Positions 1 to 7,792 of a stretch of DNA of 64,000 bases are shown one piece after another. The notes beneath the pieces are model-generated. The model was not told where the DNA came from, did not search any database, and worked only from the letters and a program-made list of their open reading frames with translations. Within the stretch, counting starts at the first letter, position 1. Every line of letters begins with the position of its first letter. The translations under genes were made by a program, and so were the position numbers. The DNA is from Hymenobacter duratus (GTDB taxonomy: Bacteria; Bacteroidota; Bacteroidia; Cytophagales; Hymenobacteraceae). The stretch spans positions 950,501 to 1,014,500 of the forward strand of contig NZ_JACWZZ010000001.1 in assembly GCF_014698995.1 (NCBI RefSeq). The letters are read 5' to 3'.

Positions 1-1
1 G

Positions 2-2473
2 TTTTTTGTCAATGTGAAGCAGAAGCTGCAGAGCCAGGGTACTATGCTCCAGTATGTGGGCAGTGTGCTGGCCCTGACGTATGTGCTGGCCACGGTGTTC
101 AAGCTGGTGGTGGCCCGCCATGGCCTCGACCGGCTGGGTGTCCGCTGGACCCTGGCCGTGCTGCCGCTGACGGCGCTGGCCGGGGTAGTGCTGTTTGGCG
201 GGCTGCGGGCCGCCGGCGTGGGGCCCATGGGCCAGATGGCGTACTTCTGCGGCCTGTATCTGGGGCTGGAAGTGCTGCGGCGGGCGCTGTTCGAGCCGGT
301 TTTTCTGGTCCTGTTTCAGCCGCTTCCGCCGGCCGGGCGGTTGCAGGGGCACACCTGGGTGAAGAGCTTCTATGAGCCGTTGGGGCTGGGCCTCGGCGGC
401 TTGTTGTTGCTGCTGCTCAACGATGGGGGCGGCCTGCCGGCGTGGGCGGGCCTGAGTTGCATGGCCGTGTTTCTGCTGGCTGCTTTGCTGCTGCTGCAGG
501 GCGCGTACCAACAGTACCTGAGCGAGCTGAAAAATGCGCTGGGCCTGCGCTTCACCACTGAAACGCTGGTTGCGGCTGCTGACAACCAACCTTCGCCCCC
601 GCCGGCTGCCCCCGCCATACCGGCTGCCGAAGCCCTGAGTGCGCTACAGCACCTGCACCGCCTGGATGCCCCCCTACTGGTACAACATGCCCAAACCCTG
701 CTCCGTCATCCTGAAGGTGAGGTCCGCCGGCGGGTGCTGCTGATGGTGGGCGACCGGATAAAACCAAGCCTGCTCCGCTATCTGCTCCTGCACGACCCCG
801 ATGCCGCAGTGCGCGAAACTGCCAGCCAGCTAGCCTGTCGGCATCCTGATGCCGCAGACTTGCTGCGGCACGCCGACATTGCGGTGCGTAAGGGGGCTAT
901 TCGGGGCAGGCTGGAGGCGGCCCCTTCCGACGTGCAGGCGCAGGCCAGTCTGGCCGAGTTGGCTGCCACGGCCCACCACCACGTAGCGGCTCTGCAGCTC
1001 GTGCGGTTTCTGGTACCCGACCAGCAGGTGGCGCTTATTGTCATGGGGTTGAGTAGCCAGGAAGAAAACTTAATTCAGGCCGCTACCACAGCCGCCACCA
1101 CGGTTTCGCCGGCCACCCTGGCCAGCCAGCTGCTGGGGATGCTGCGTTCCAAAGCTGCCCGCAGGCCTGCCGCCGACTGTCTGGTGCAGATCGGCGACAG
1201 TATTCTACCCTATCTGGAGCAGGCTCTGGCCCACGAAACTGATGCCCGGTTTCTGCGGGAGCTGGCCCAAGTGTGCAGCCAGATACGGACAGAGGCAGGC
1301 CGCCAGGTATTAGTACGGATGGTGCAGGACGCCAATCTGCACGGCCGGGCGGCCGCGTTGCGGGCACTGAGCAGCCTGCCGGCCGTACCCACCGATGCGC
1401 CGCTCTTTCAGCACCTGGTGGAGGAAGAAATGCGGCTGGCCCAGCACATGCTGCACAGCATGACCAATGCCAATGCGGAGCTGCGGAGCACATTGCGCTA
1501 CGAACTGCGCAAAAGCCAGCAGCGTCTGCTCGGGCTCCTGATTCAGCTCTATGACCAGCGGCCGCTGCTGAATGCACAGCGTGGCCTGGCCCATGCAACC
1601 GGCGAGCGGCAGGCCAATGCCCTGGAAATTCTGGATAATCTGATTCCACGGCCATTGTACCAGGGCCTGCAGGCTTTGCTGGATGCGGGGCGCCTCAGCG
1701 AGAAAGTGCAGACGTTTGATGACCTGCTGGGGCCTGCCGTCCTCACGGAATCTATCCAGACGACCATCATCCGGCGCGGTCTGGCGGCCTTCACGGCCTG
1801 GACGGTAGGTGTAGCGCTTCGCCAGTGGCACCCCTGCCCCGAGAATGTGGCCCATTTGTACCCGCACCTGCAAACGGCGAACCGCCTGGTGCAGGAAAGC
1901 GCCGAAGAGGTATTGCGCTGCCTGCCTCTGCAACGCCCGGCCGCTTACGACCACCTGCTGCAGCTCTATCCCACTCTTGCCTCGCACCCCGCCATGACTG
2001 ACCATGCCCCAGGTTCCTCCGTTTCGTTTCTGGAACGTGTGCGGATGCTGAAAAGCACCGCCCTGTTCGGCCAGACCCCCGAGAATAGTCTCGGCACCAT
2101 TGTGCCTATCATGCACGAGGTGACCTATCGCCAGGACGAGGAGATATTTGCAAAAGGCACACTAGGTACTTCCCTTTTCATTATCTACGAAGGGGAAGTG
2201 GGTATTTTCAATAAGCGGCAGCTGCTCACCACCTTTGGCAAAGGCGAGTTTTTCGGCGAACTGGCCCTGCTTGATGCCGAGCCTCGTTCGGCTTCGGCGG
2301 TGGCCCTGCAGCCCGTTCGCGCGTTCCGTATCGATCAGGAAGACTTCTACGACGTGACGGAGGAATGCACGGAAGTGGTACGCACCATCATGCGGGAGCT
2401 GTGCCAGCGGCTGCGGCGCCAAAACGAGAAAATGGCCCAGCCCGACAATCAAACAGTAGTGCACCCCGCCTAG
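2..2473 (+). CDS. Nucleotide-translocase-like membrane protein with HEAT repeats and cNMP-binding domain (5' truncated)
   Basis: The frame is open to the left edge, so the N-terminus is missing; the first possible start inside the window is GTG at 14, and numbering below uses it. Residues about 10-180 hold roughly five hydrophobic membrane segments, the remaining half of an MFS/ATP-ADP-translocase-like carrier. Residues about 205-640 are Leu/Ala-rich helical repeats of HEAT type. Residues about 685-805 form a cyclic-nucleotide-binding domain with the phosphate-binding cassette starting FGELALL (F747, E749) and R758. The carrier-HEAT-cNMP layout is known from Bacteroidota proteins annotated as Npt1/Npt2-family transporters. 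Substrate and ligand cannot be read from sequence. It ends 14 bases before the convergent pncB. Confidence 0.75.
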   Translation, partial: FFVNVKQKLQSQGTMLQYVGSVLALTYVLATVFKLVVARHGLDRLGVRWTLAVLPLTALAGVVLFGGLRAAGVGPMGQMAYFCGLYLGLEVLRRALFEPVFLVLFQPLPPAGRLQGHTWVKSFYEPLGLGLGGLLLLLLNDGGGLPAWAGLSCMAVFLLAALLLLQGAYQQYLSELKNALGLRFTTETLVAAADNQPSPPPAAPAIPAAEALSALQHLHRLDAPLLVQHAQTLLRHPEGEVRRRVLLMVGDRIKPSLLRYLLLHDPDAAVRETASQLACRHPDAADLLRHADIAVRKGAIRGRLEAAPSDVQAQASLAELAATAHHHVAALQLVRFLVPDQQVALIVMGLSSQEENLIQAATTAATTVSPATLASQLLGMLRSKAARRPAADCLVQIGDSILPYLEQALAHETDARFLRELAQVCSQIRTEAGRQVLVRMVQDANLHGRAAALRALSSLPAVPTDAPLFQHLVEEEMRLAQHMLHSMTNANAELRSTLRYELRKSQQRLLGLLIQLYDQRPLLNAQRGLAHATGERQANALEILDNLIPRPLYQGLQALLDAGRLSEKVQTFDDLLGPAVLTESIQTTIIRRGLAAFTAWTVGVALRQWHPCPENVAHLYPHLQTANRLVQESAEEVLRCLPLQRPAAYDHLLQLYPTLASHPAMTDHAPGSSVSFLERVRMLKSTALFGQTPENSLGTIVPIMHEVTYRQDEEIFAKGTLGTSLFIIYEGEVGIFNKRQLLTTFGKGEFFGELALLDAEPRSASAVALQPVRAFRIDQEDFYDVTEECTEVVRTIMRELCQRLRRQNEKMAQPDNQTVVHPA

Positions 2474-2487
2474 CAGGTTGCTGCCCG

Positions 2488-3975
2488 CTACGTTTTCTGC
2501 TGCGGGCGTTTCTCCAGAATCAGGTTGGTGCGGAAGGTGTTCAGGCTTTCCTCCAGGCCCACCGGATAGGTGTGCGGGTTTAGGAACCGACGGATGCTGG
2601 GGTCCAGGCTACTTATTTCGCGTTGCGCATGCGCCCTGCTTTCAGCCAGCGTAGGGAGCTGGTGCACCAGCTTGCCGCGCCGAAACACGGGCTTCAGCAG
2701 CTCCCGGTAGGGGGCCTCGGGACGTACCGTGCGGCGGCGCGTCGCATCCAGCGGATCAACGAGGGTAAGCTGCTCGGGCAGGGGTTCGGCCGTATTGTAG
2801 AGCATGTCGGCGCGGGCCTGGCCGGCCTCGCTTTCGTAGCGCCGCACCTGCAGAATGCCCGGAATGCTGGTTTTGGCCAACTGCTCGGAGAGCTTGATGG
2901 TGAAGTCCCAGCCGGAATCGTCGGGTTTGCGCAGGGCGGCCAGCTTGTACACGCCACCCAGTGCCGGCTGGTCGTAGGCCGTCACCAGCTGCGTGCCGAT
3001 GCCCCAGGTATCTATCCGGGCGCCCTGCAGCTTGAGGCTGGTAATGAGGTTTTCTTCGAGGTCGTTGCTGGCCACGATGCGCACATCGGGGAAACCGGCT
3101 TCATTGAGCAAGGTGCGGGCCTCACGGCTGAGGTAAGCTAGGTCGCCGGAATCGAGGCGGATGCCGCCCAGCTCATGCCCACGGGCGCGCATCTGGCGGG
3201 CCACGCTGATAGCCTTCCGCACGCCTTCCAGCGTGTCGTAGGTGTCTACCAGAAACACAGAGTCGTCAGGAAAGGCTTTCGCATACGCAGTGAAGGCTTC
3301 TTCCTCGTTTTCAAACGCCATAATCCAGCTGTGAGCATGGGTGCCTTTCACCGGAATTCCGAACCGCTGCCCGGCCAGCACGTTGGATGTGGCATCAACG
3401 CCGCCCAGATACGCCGCCCGGCTGGCACTCAGGCCCCCGTCGAAGCCCTGAGCCCGGCGCAGGCCGAACTCCAGTACCGTGTCGGAGCCGGCCGCTTCCC
3501 GGATGCGGGCCGCTTTGGTGGCTATCAGCGTCTGAAAATTTACGAGCGTGAGCAGGGCCGTTTCCACCAGCTGGGCCTGCAGCAGCGGCCCCTGCACCCG
3601 AATCAGGGGCTCGTTGGCAAATACGGCCGTGCCTTCCGCAATGGCATCTACATCACAGCTGAAACGCAGCTCGCGCAGGTAGTCCAGAAACTCCGCAGGA
3701 AACATGGCGCCGCCTTTTGCGCCCTGCAAGCTCCCCAGGTACGCAAGGTCATCTTCCGAAAAACGCAGGTTCTGCAGAAAATCGACGGCATACGCCAGCC
3801 CGGCCGCCACGGCATAACCTCCCTGGAAAGGCGGCCGGCGAAAGTACAGATGGAAAACGGCCTCTCGGTCCTGCAGGCCCTGTTGCCAGTAGCCATACGC
3901 CATTGTGACTTGGTAGAGGTCGGTGAGGAGGCTGAGCGAAGGCGCGTAGAGGCCGGAAAGCGGAGCTGAGTTCAT
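2488..3975 (-). CDS. pncB: Nicotinate phosphoribosyltransferase
   Basis: Catalyses nicotinate + PRPP (with ATP) to nicotinate mononucleotide, the entry step of the Preiss-Handler NAD salvage route in the cytosol. The 495-residue protein is of family length. It shows the N-terminal LLTDLYQVTMAYGYW block, the substrate-site stretch GLRRAQGFDGG (about residues 171-181), GTHAHSW with H215 at the position of the phosphorylated histidine, and RLDSGDL in the phosphate-binding part. ATG at 3975 is the natural start. It is divergent from the DUF1345 gene and convergent with the upstream translocase-like gene. No other NAD gene is adjacent. Confidence 0.93.
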   Translation of the reverse strand: MNSAPLSGLYAPSLSLLTDLYQVTMAYGYWQQGLQDREAVFHLYFRRPPFQGGYAVAAGLAYAVDFLQNLRFSEDDLAYLGSLQGAKGGAMFPAEFLDYLRELRFSCDVDAIAEGTAVFANEPLIRVQGPLLQAQLVETALLTLVNFQTLIATKAARIREAAGSDTVLEFGLRRAQGFDGGLSASRAAYLGGVDATSNVLAGQRFGIPVKGTHAHSWIMAFENEEEAFTAYAKAFPDDSVFLVDTYDTLEGVRKAISVARQMRARGHELGGIRLDSGDLAYLSREARTLLNEAGFPDVRIVASNDLEENLITSLKLQGARIDTWGIGTQLVTAYDQPALGGVYKLAALRKPDDSGWDFTIKLSEQLAKTSIPGILQVRRYESEAGQARADMLYNTAEPLPEQLTLVDPLDATRRRTVRPEAPYRELLKPVFRRGKLVHQLPTLAESRAHAQREISSLDPSIRRFLNPHTYPVGLEESLNTFRTNLILEKRPQQKT

Positions 3976-4031
3976 GCGGGCAACGGTTGAGATGCCGTAG
4001 CTTACGCAGAATATTTTATTCGGTCGTGCTT

Positions 4032-4721
4032 ATGGCTTCTTCTGCTCCGGCCCGCGGGTGGGCCGCCCTGCATCAGCTGGAACTGCTGGCCGCCTGGAAG
4101 CGCCTGTCTATCGGGGTGTTGCCAGCGGGGCTGCTCTACATGATGGTGCCCGCTGCCTGGCCGCTGCTATTACGGCTCACGGCCGCCTGGGACGTATTCG
4201 CCCTGACTACGCTGCTCATCACCTGGGGCATCATCCTCACTGCCGATGTAGGCCATATCCGGCGCATTGCCACGCGGGAGGATCCGGGACGCGTGCTGTC
4301 CTTTGGGTTTGTGCTGGCCGCATCGAGTGCCAGCCTGCTGGCTATTGTAACGCTGCTGGCCTCTACGCGCTTACCTGGGCACGGGGTGCAAGTGTGGCCG
4401 GCTGTAGTCGGGATTGGGGGCGTGCTGGTGGCCTGGCTGCTGGTGCATACGCTGTTTACCCTGCGCTACGCCCATCTGTTCTATGACACCGATAATGGCC
4501 GAAAAGAAGGCGGTCTGGAGTTTCCGGGAGCCGAAAAGGAGCCCGATTACCTCGATTTCGCCTACTACTCTTTCACCATCGGCATGGCCGCCCAGACGGC
4601 AGACGTCGGGGTTTCGGGCCGCACTCTGCGCCGGCTGACCTTGCTGCACGCGTTGCTGTCGTTTGGCTTCAACACGGCCATCGTCGCGCTTACGGTTAGC
4701 AGCCTGGCTATGCTGCTATAG
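4032..4721 (+). CDS. DUF1345 family membrane protein
   Basis: About 229 residues with at least five hydrophobic segments. The C-terminal stretch DFAYYSFTIGMAAQTADV followed by a final hydrophobic helix is the hallmark of DUF1345, a family of small inner-membrane proteins of unknown role. I chose ATG at 4032 because the longer frame needs a TTG at 3987 and adds an Arg-rich tail without family similarity. The central loop (GREDPGR-type and DNGRKEGG segments) is polar and probably cytosolic. Its last 14 bases overlap the end of the convergent STAS-like gene. Confidence 0.8.
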   Translation: MASSAPARGWAALHQLELLAAWKRLSIGVLPAGLLYMMVPAAWPLLLRLTAAWDVFALTTLLITWGIILTADVGHIRRIATREDPGRVLSFGFVLAASSASLLAIVTLLASTRLPGHGVQVWPAVVGIGGVLVAWLLVHTLFTLRYAHLFYDTDNGRKEGGLEFPGAEKEPDYLDFAYYSFTIGMAAQTADVGVSGRTLRRLTLLHALLSFGFNTAIVALTVSSLAMLL

Positions 4722-5085
4722 CGGTGCGGCGCATGCCTCCGGGCTGAGAGCGGCAATAGCAGGCCGCCTCCAGCAGCGTGGCTACCACCGGAGGGCGCTG
4801 CGCCCAGGGCAGGGCTTCAATAGCCTCGCATAGCCCGTCGGCCAGATGGCAAAGAACCAGCTGTATATGCCTGTTGCGCAAGGTTTCGTAGTAGGTGCCC
4901 AGCAGCTGAAGGGCCGCTGCCGGTAGTTCGGGCAGCTGGCTGCAGTCTACCCACACACTGGCCTTGCCGCTGGTGCCGGCCCGGTGCAGGGCCCGCCGAA
5001 GCGCCTCGTTTTCCGGTGCATGTGGTACATCAGTCAGAATCAGCAGGTAGCTGTCTGGCAAAATCTCGCGGTACACATCCAGCAT
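4708..5085 (-). CDS. Small STAS-like protein
   Basis: A 125-residue soluble protein. The alternation of a predicted strand (SYLLILTDV), a helix, a strand (KASVWVDCSQL), a helix (AALQLLGTYYETLRNR) and a strand (IQLVLCHL) matches the STAS fold used by anti-sigma-factor antagonists and transporter regulators. The usual phosphorylatable Ser/Thr after the DCS strand is not clear, so a partner-switching role is uncertain. ATG at 5085 is the start. The stop overlaps the convergent DUF1345 gene by 14 bases. Fold assignment is by pattern only; it could be another small alpha/beta family. Confidence 0.6.
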   Translation of the reverse strand: MLDVYREILPDSYLLILTDVPHAPENEALRRALHRAGTSGKASVWVDCSQLPELPAAALQLLGTYYETLRNRHIQLVLCHLADGLCEAIEALPWAQRPPVVATLLEAACYCRSQPGGMRRTAIAA

Positions 5086-5369
5086 AGAAGCCTCTTTTTA
5101 GTTAATTCCCAACAGCTACACGCATCCCCACAAGGCAACCTGGCAGTAAGCACTGCTCCAGCAGTTTTCGTTCGGTCACCATCAGGAGGCCGTATGCCCG
5201 CCGTACTAACTTTTTCCGGTGCAGGCATTGTACTATCTGATGCTGTAAAAGTATAACGATATTGGTAAATAAAAAAGAGCTAACTACTGATTTTCAGTGT
5301 AGTTATAAATACGGGCTGCCGCCGAGTACTACCGGGCCTTGCGGGCAGCCTGCCCGCTGTGCTAGCCTG

Positions 5370-6014
5370 CTACACCAGCCCGTTGGAGACGGCGAACTTG
5401 ATGAGGGCGGCGGTGTTTTTGGCCTGGGTTTTCTCGATGATGTTCTGGCGGTGGGTTTCGATCGTGCGCTTGCTGGTGAAGAGGCGGTCGGCAATTTCGG
5501 CGTTGGTCAGCCCTTCGGCAATCAGCCGCAGCACCTCCAGCTCCCGATTTGAGAGGCCGTTCTGGGGGCGGAGAAGCTCGGCAGGTGCGCCGGTAGCGCG
5601 GTGCAGCTTGCGCAGCAGGTCCAGCGCAATAGTGGTGCTGAGATACGGCAGGCCGCGCGCCACGGTGGTTATAGCATAAATCAGTTCAGCGCGGTCTGTA
5701 TTTTTGAGCGCATAGCCCAGTGCGCCACAACGCAGCACCTGCGCTATGTACTGCTCATTATCGAGCATGGACAGCACCAGAATGTGCAGTTCCGGGTATT
5801 GCTCGCGCAGGAGCGGAATCGTGTCGAAGCCGCTCAGGCCGGGCATGTTCAGGTCCAGCACTACGATATCAGCCGGCGTGGTGCGCAGCAGATCAAGCAG
5901 GGCCTGCCCGTCGCTGGCTTCCCCTGCCATGGTCAGTGTGGGCTCGTGTTGGAGCAAGGACCGAATGCCGTCCCGGATAATGGGATGGTCATCGGCTACT
6001 AGTACGCGAATCAT
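5370..6014 (-). CDS. NarL/FixJ-type response regulator (A)
   Basis: 214 residues: an N-terminal receiver domain (residues 1-120; acidic pair DD at 8-9, phospho-acceptor D54 in VVLDLNMPG, conserved K near residue 103 in ALKNTD) and a C-terminal LuxR-type helix-turn-helix (about 150-212; ELEVLRLIAEGLTNAEIA). It would be a DNA-binding transcription factor activated by a histidine kinase, but no kinase gene is nearby. It is divergent from a second regulator across 446 bases. Its HTH-coding DNA is identical to that of the second gene over 161 bases while the receiver domains differ, which suggests recent gene conversion. Confidence 0.92.
   Translation of the reverse strand: MIRVLVADDHPIIRDGIRSLLQHEPTLTMAGEASDGQALLDLLRTTPADIVVLDLNMPGLSGFDTIPLLREQYPELHILVLSMLDNEQYIAQVLRCGALGYALKNTDRAELIYAITTVARGLPYLSTTIALDLLRKLHRATGAPAELLRPQNGLSNRELEVLRLIAEGLTNAEIADRLFTSKRTIETHRQNIIEKTQAKNTAALIKFAVSNGLV
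5383..5543. repeat. Left arm of perfect 161-bp inverted repeat
   Basis: Base-for-base reverse complement of 6932-7092. It covers codons for residues 158-211 of regulator A, essentially the whole helix-turn-helix. Identity stops abruptly at both ends. The arms are separated by 1,388 bases that carry both receiver domains and the shared promoter region. Confidence 0.97.
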
Positions 6015-6460
6015 CCTAAGCGAATAGAAACCCTGACAGAAGGTGCCGCTTACCGTTTCTTGGCCAGGGAATGAAAAAGGGGCCTGCCCAGTGAGCGTTG
6101 GGTCAGCCGTGGCCGAAAGTATAACATATGCCCCACGGGGCCGAATACAGGCTTTAAAAGCAGTATTTACCCTGATATAGCCGCTGCCGGAATGCTGGTT
6201 TTATCCGTATAAATACGCGGCGCCTACCTATTGCCGCTCCTGGCTCCATCATAACGGGCATCTACCCCAAAACCGCCGGCTGCTGCCTCCAGCTACAGTT
6301 GAGGTTTGGATTCGGGCCGAAGCCGCGCTTGGGTATTCACTGAACCTAAGCCGGTTTTTACCCGTTCCGCCTGTACATCCGGTGTTGATTTTCGTATGCC
6401 GTACAGGTGCGCTTGCGCTATCCGACTGCCCGCAAATCCATACTTTTCGCGCCCCAGTAT
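6015..6460. other. Divergent intergenic region between the two response regulators
   Basis: 446 bases with no credible gene. It must hold promoters for both divergent regulators. Short AT-rich stretches sit near 6120-6130, 6155-6180 and 6205-6220, the last containing a small dyad (CGTAT-AA-ATACG). I could not match a convincing Bacteroidota promoter pair. Confidence 0.6.
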
Positions 6461-7111
6461 ATGATTCGAGTATTCTTAGCCGATGACCACACGATTCTGC
6501 GCGATGGTATTCGGGCACTGCTCAGCATGCAGCCCGACCTGGAGGTAGTAGGAGAGGCTTCTAATGGCGAAGAGCTGCTCAGCATGCTGCCCACCACGCC
6601 GGCTGACGTAGTGCTGATGGACATTAACATGCCCGTGCTGGATGGCTTTGCTACCATGAAACGGCTGCACGACGAATACCCGGATGTGCGCGTGCTGGTG
6701 CTGTCCATGCTCGACCACGAGAACTATGTGCACCGCATGCTGGAAGCCGGCGCTACGGGCTACGTGCTGAAGAATGCCGATATCGCAGAAATTACGCACG
6801 GTATCCGCACGGTAGCGGCCGGCCGGCCTTTTCTGTGTACGGAGGTAGGGATAGATATGCTCTACAAGCTGGTGCGCAGCGTGGCGGCCCCGCACGAAAA
6901 TCGGGGCAAATCCGGCGACTTATCGAAGCGCGAGCTGGAGGTGCTGCGGCTGATTGCCGAAGGGCTGACCAACGCCGAAATTGCCGACCGCCTCTTCACC
7001 AGCAAGCGCACGATCGAAACCCACCGCCAGAACATCATCGAGAAAACCCAGGCCAAAAACACCGCCGCCCTCATCAAGTTCGCCGTCTCCAATGGGTTGC
7101 TGAGCGAGTAG
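6461..7111 (+). CDS. NarL/FixJ-type response regulator (B)
   Basis: 216 residues with the same layout as regulator A: receiver domain (DD at 8-9, D54 in VLMDINMPV, K in YVLKNADI) and LuxR-type helix-turn-helix from about residue 150. ATG at 6461 aligns with the start of the paralog; an upstream in-frame start at 6407 would add residues without homology. The two receivers share the family pattern but differ at many positions, whereas the last ~54 codons are identical in DNA, so both proteins should recognise the same operator. Probably arose by duplication with an inverted arrangement. No sensor kinase lies within the window. Confidence 0.92.
   Translation: MIRVFLADDHTILRDGIRALLSMQPDLEVVGEASNGEELLSMLPTTPADVVLMDINMPVLDGFATMKRLHDEYPDVRVLVLSMLDHENYVHRMLEAGATGYVLKNADIAEITHGIRTVAAGRPFLCTEVGIDMLYKLVRSVAAPHENRGKSGDLSKRELEVLRLIAEGLTNAEIADRLFTSKRTIETHRQNIIEKTQAKNTAALIKFAVSNGLLSE
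6932..7092. repeat. Right arm of perfect 161-bp inverted repeat
   Basis: Reverse complement of 5383-5543 with no mismatch. It encodes residues 158-211 of regulator B. Homologous recombination between the arms would invert the central 1.4 kb and swap the receiver domains between the two sites without changing either reading frame. Confidence 0.97.
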
Positions 7112-7114
7112 TAC

Positions 7115-7471
7115 CTACTCTGGTTCTTCGCCTATCAGAATCTCCTCCGGAATGCTGCCCGGCGAGTATTCTAGCCCGGCGGCCAGCTTGGCTACTGCCG
7201 AAAGAAACGACGCACGGGCCGTCTGAAGGCCGGGGCCGCCTTTGTCAGGTTGCTGATAATCGAGGAAAAGCGCCGGATTGGTGGGGTGTCGCGCTACCCA
7301 GCGCTGGGCCTCTTCTTCAGAAATCAGGGCGGGGTTGCCCCGCCATCGGGTCTGGTATTCGGGTTGCTGAGTGAGTTCGGTATGTTTGAAGTACAAGGGG
7401 ATGCCATCGGGCACGGCATACAGGCAAACCCGGCGGCCATGCGGCGCCGGGGACAGGAAGAGGCATTCCAT
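7115..7471 (-). CDS. Hypothetical protein
   Basis: 118 residues starting from ATG at 7471, ending 3 bases after the stop of convergent regulator B. The N-terminal part (MECLFLSPAPHGRRV) is followed by an acidic C-terminal half with ISEEEAQRWVARHP and a terminal acidic tail (ILIGEEPE). No signal peptide or membrane segment is visible and I do not recognise a family. Codon choice is GC-rich at third positions like the neighbours, which supports a real gene. Confidence 0.5.
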   Translation of the reverse strand: MECLFLSPAPHGRRVCLYAVPDGIPLYFKHTELTQQPEYQTRWRGNPALISEEEAQRWVARHPTNPALFLDYQQPDKGGPGLQTARASFLSAVAKLAAGLEYSPGSIPEEILIGEEPE

Positions 7472-7628
7472 TACGGGTAACTAGCGGGCAAAAAGGTGTG
7501 TAAGCAGGGTACTCAGAGCGTGGACCATGTACGACGATAACCGGCGCCATGGGTTGGTTTGATGTAACAAAATCGGTATTCCTTGTCAACTATCGGCGTT
7601 CCGGGCCGTGCTATTTATTCGCATAAAA

Positions 7629-7667
7629 TAAAAAACCCTCATTGCAGACAGCAAAGAGGGTTTTTTG
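7629..7667 (-). terminator. Intrinsic terminator of tRNA-Arg
   Basis: On the minus strand, a stem pairing AAAAACCCTC with GAGGGTTTTT around a 14-base loop, ending in a T run. It lies immediately downstream of the tRNA gene. Confidence 0.85.
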
Positions 7668-7671
7668 AGAG

Positions 7672-7743
7672 TAGCCGCGACGGGAATCGAACCCATATCA
7701 AGCGTTTAGGAAACGCCTATTCTATCCGTTGAACTACGCAGCC
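7672..7743 (-). tRNA. tRNA-Arg (anticodon CCU)
   Basis: 72 bases that fold as a cloverleaf: acceptor stem GGCTGCG with CGCGGCT, anticodon stem GGCGT with ACGCT around loop TTCCTAA (anticodon CCT, reads AGG), T-arm stem ATGGG with CCCGT around TTCGATT, discriminator A. CCA is not encoded at the 3' end. Followed by a strong terminator. Confidence 0.95.
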
Positions 7744-7792
7744 GGCGAACCGGTGCAAAGGTAGCCCGAAACGGAAGACTGCCCAAACGGGC

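Noticed and set aside
6249..6518. An 89-codon minus-strand frame between the two response regulators
   Set aside because: Overlaps the start of regulator B, low coding character, no recognisable motif.
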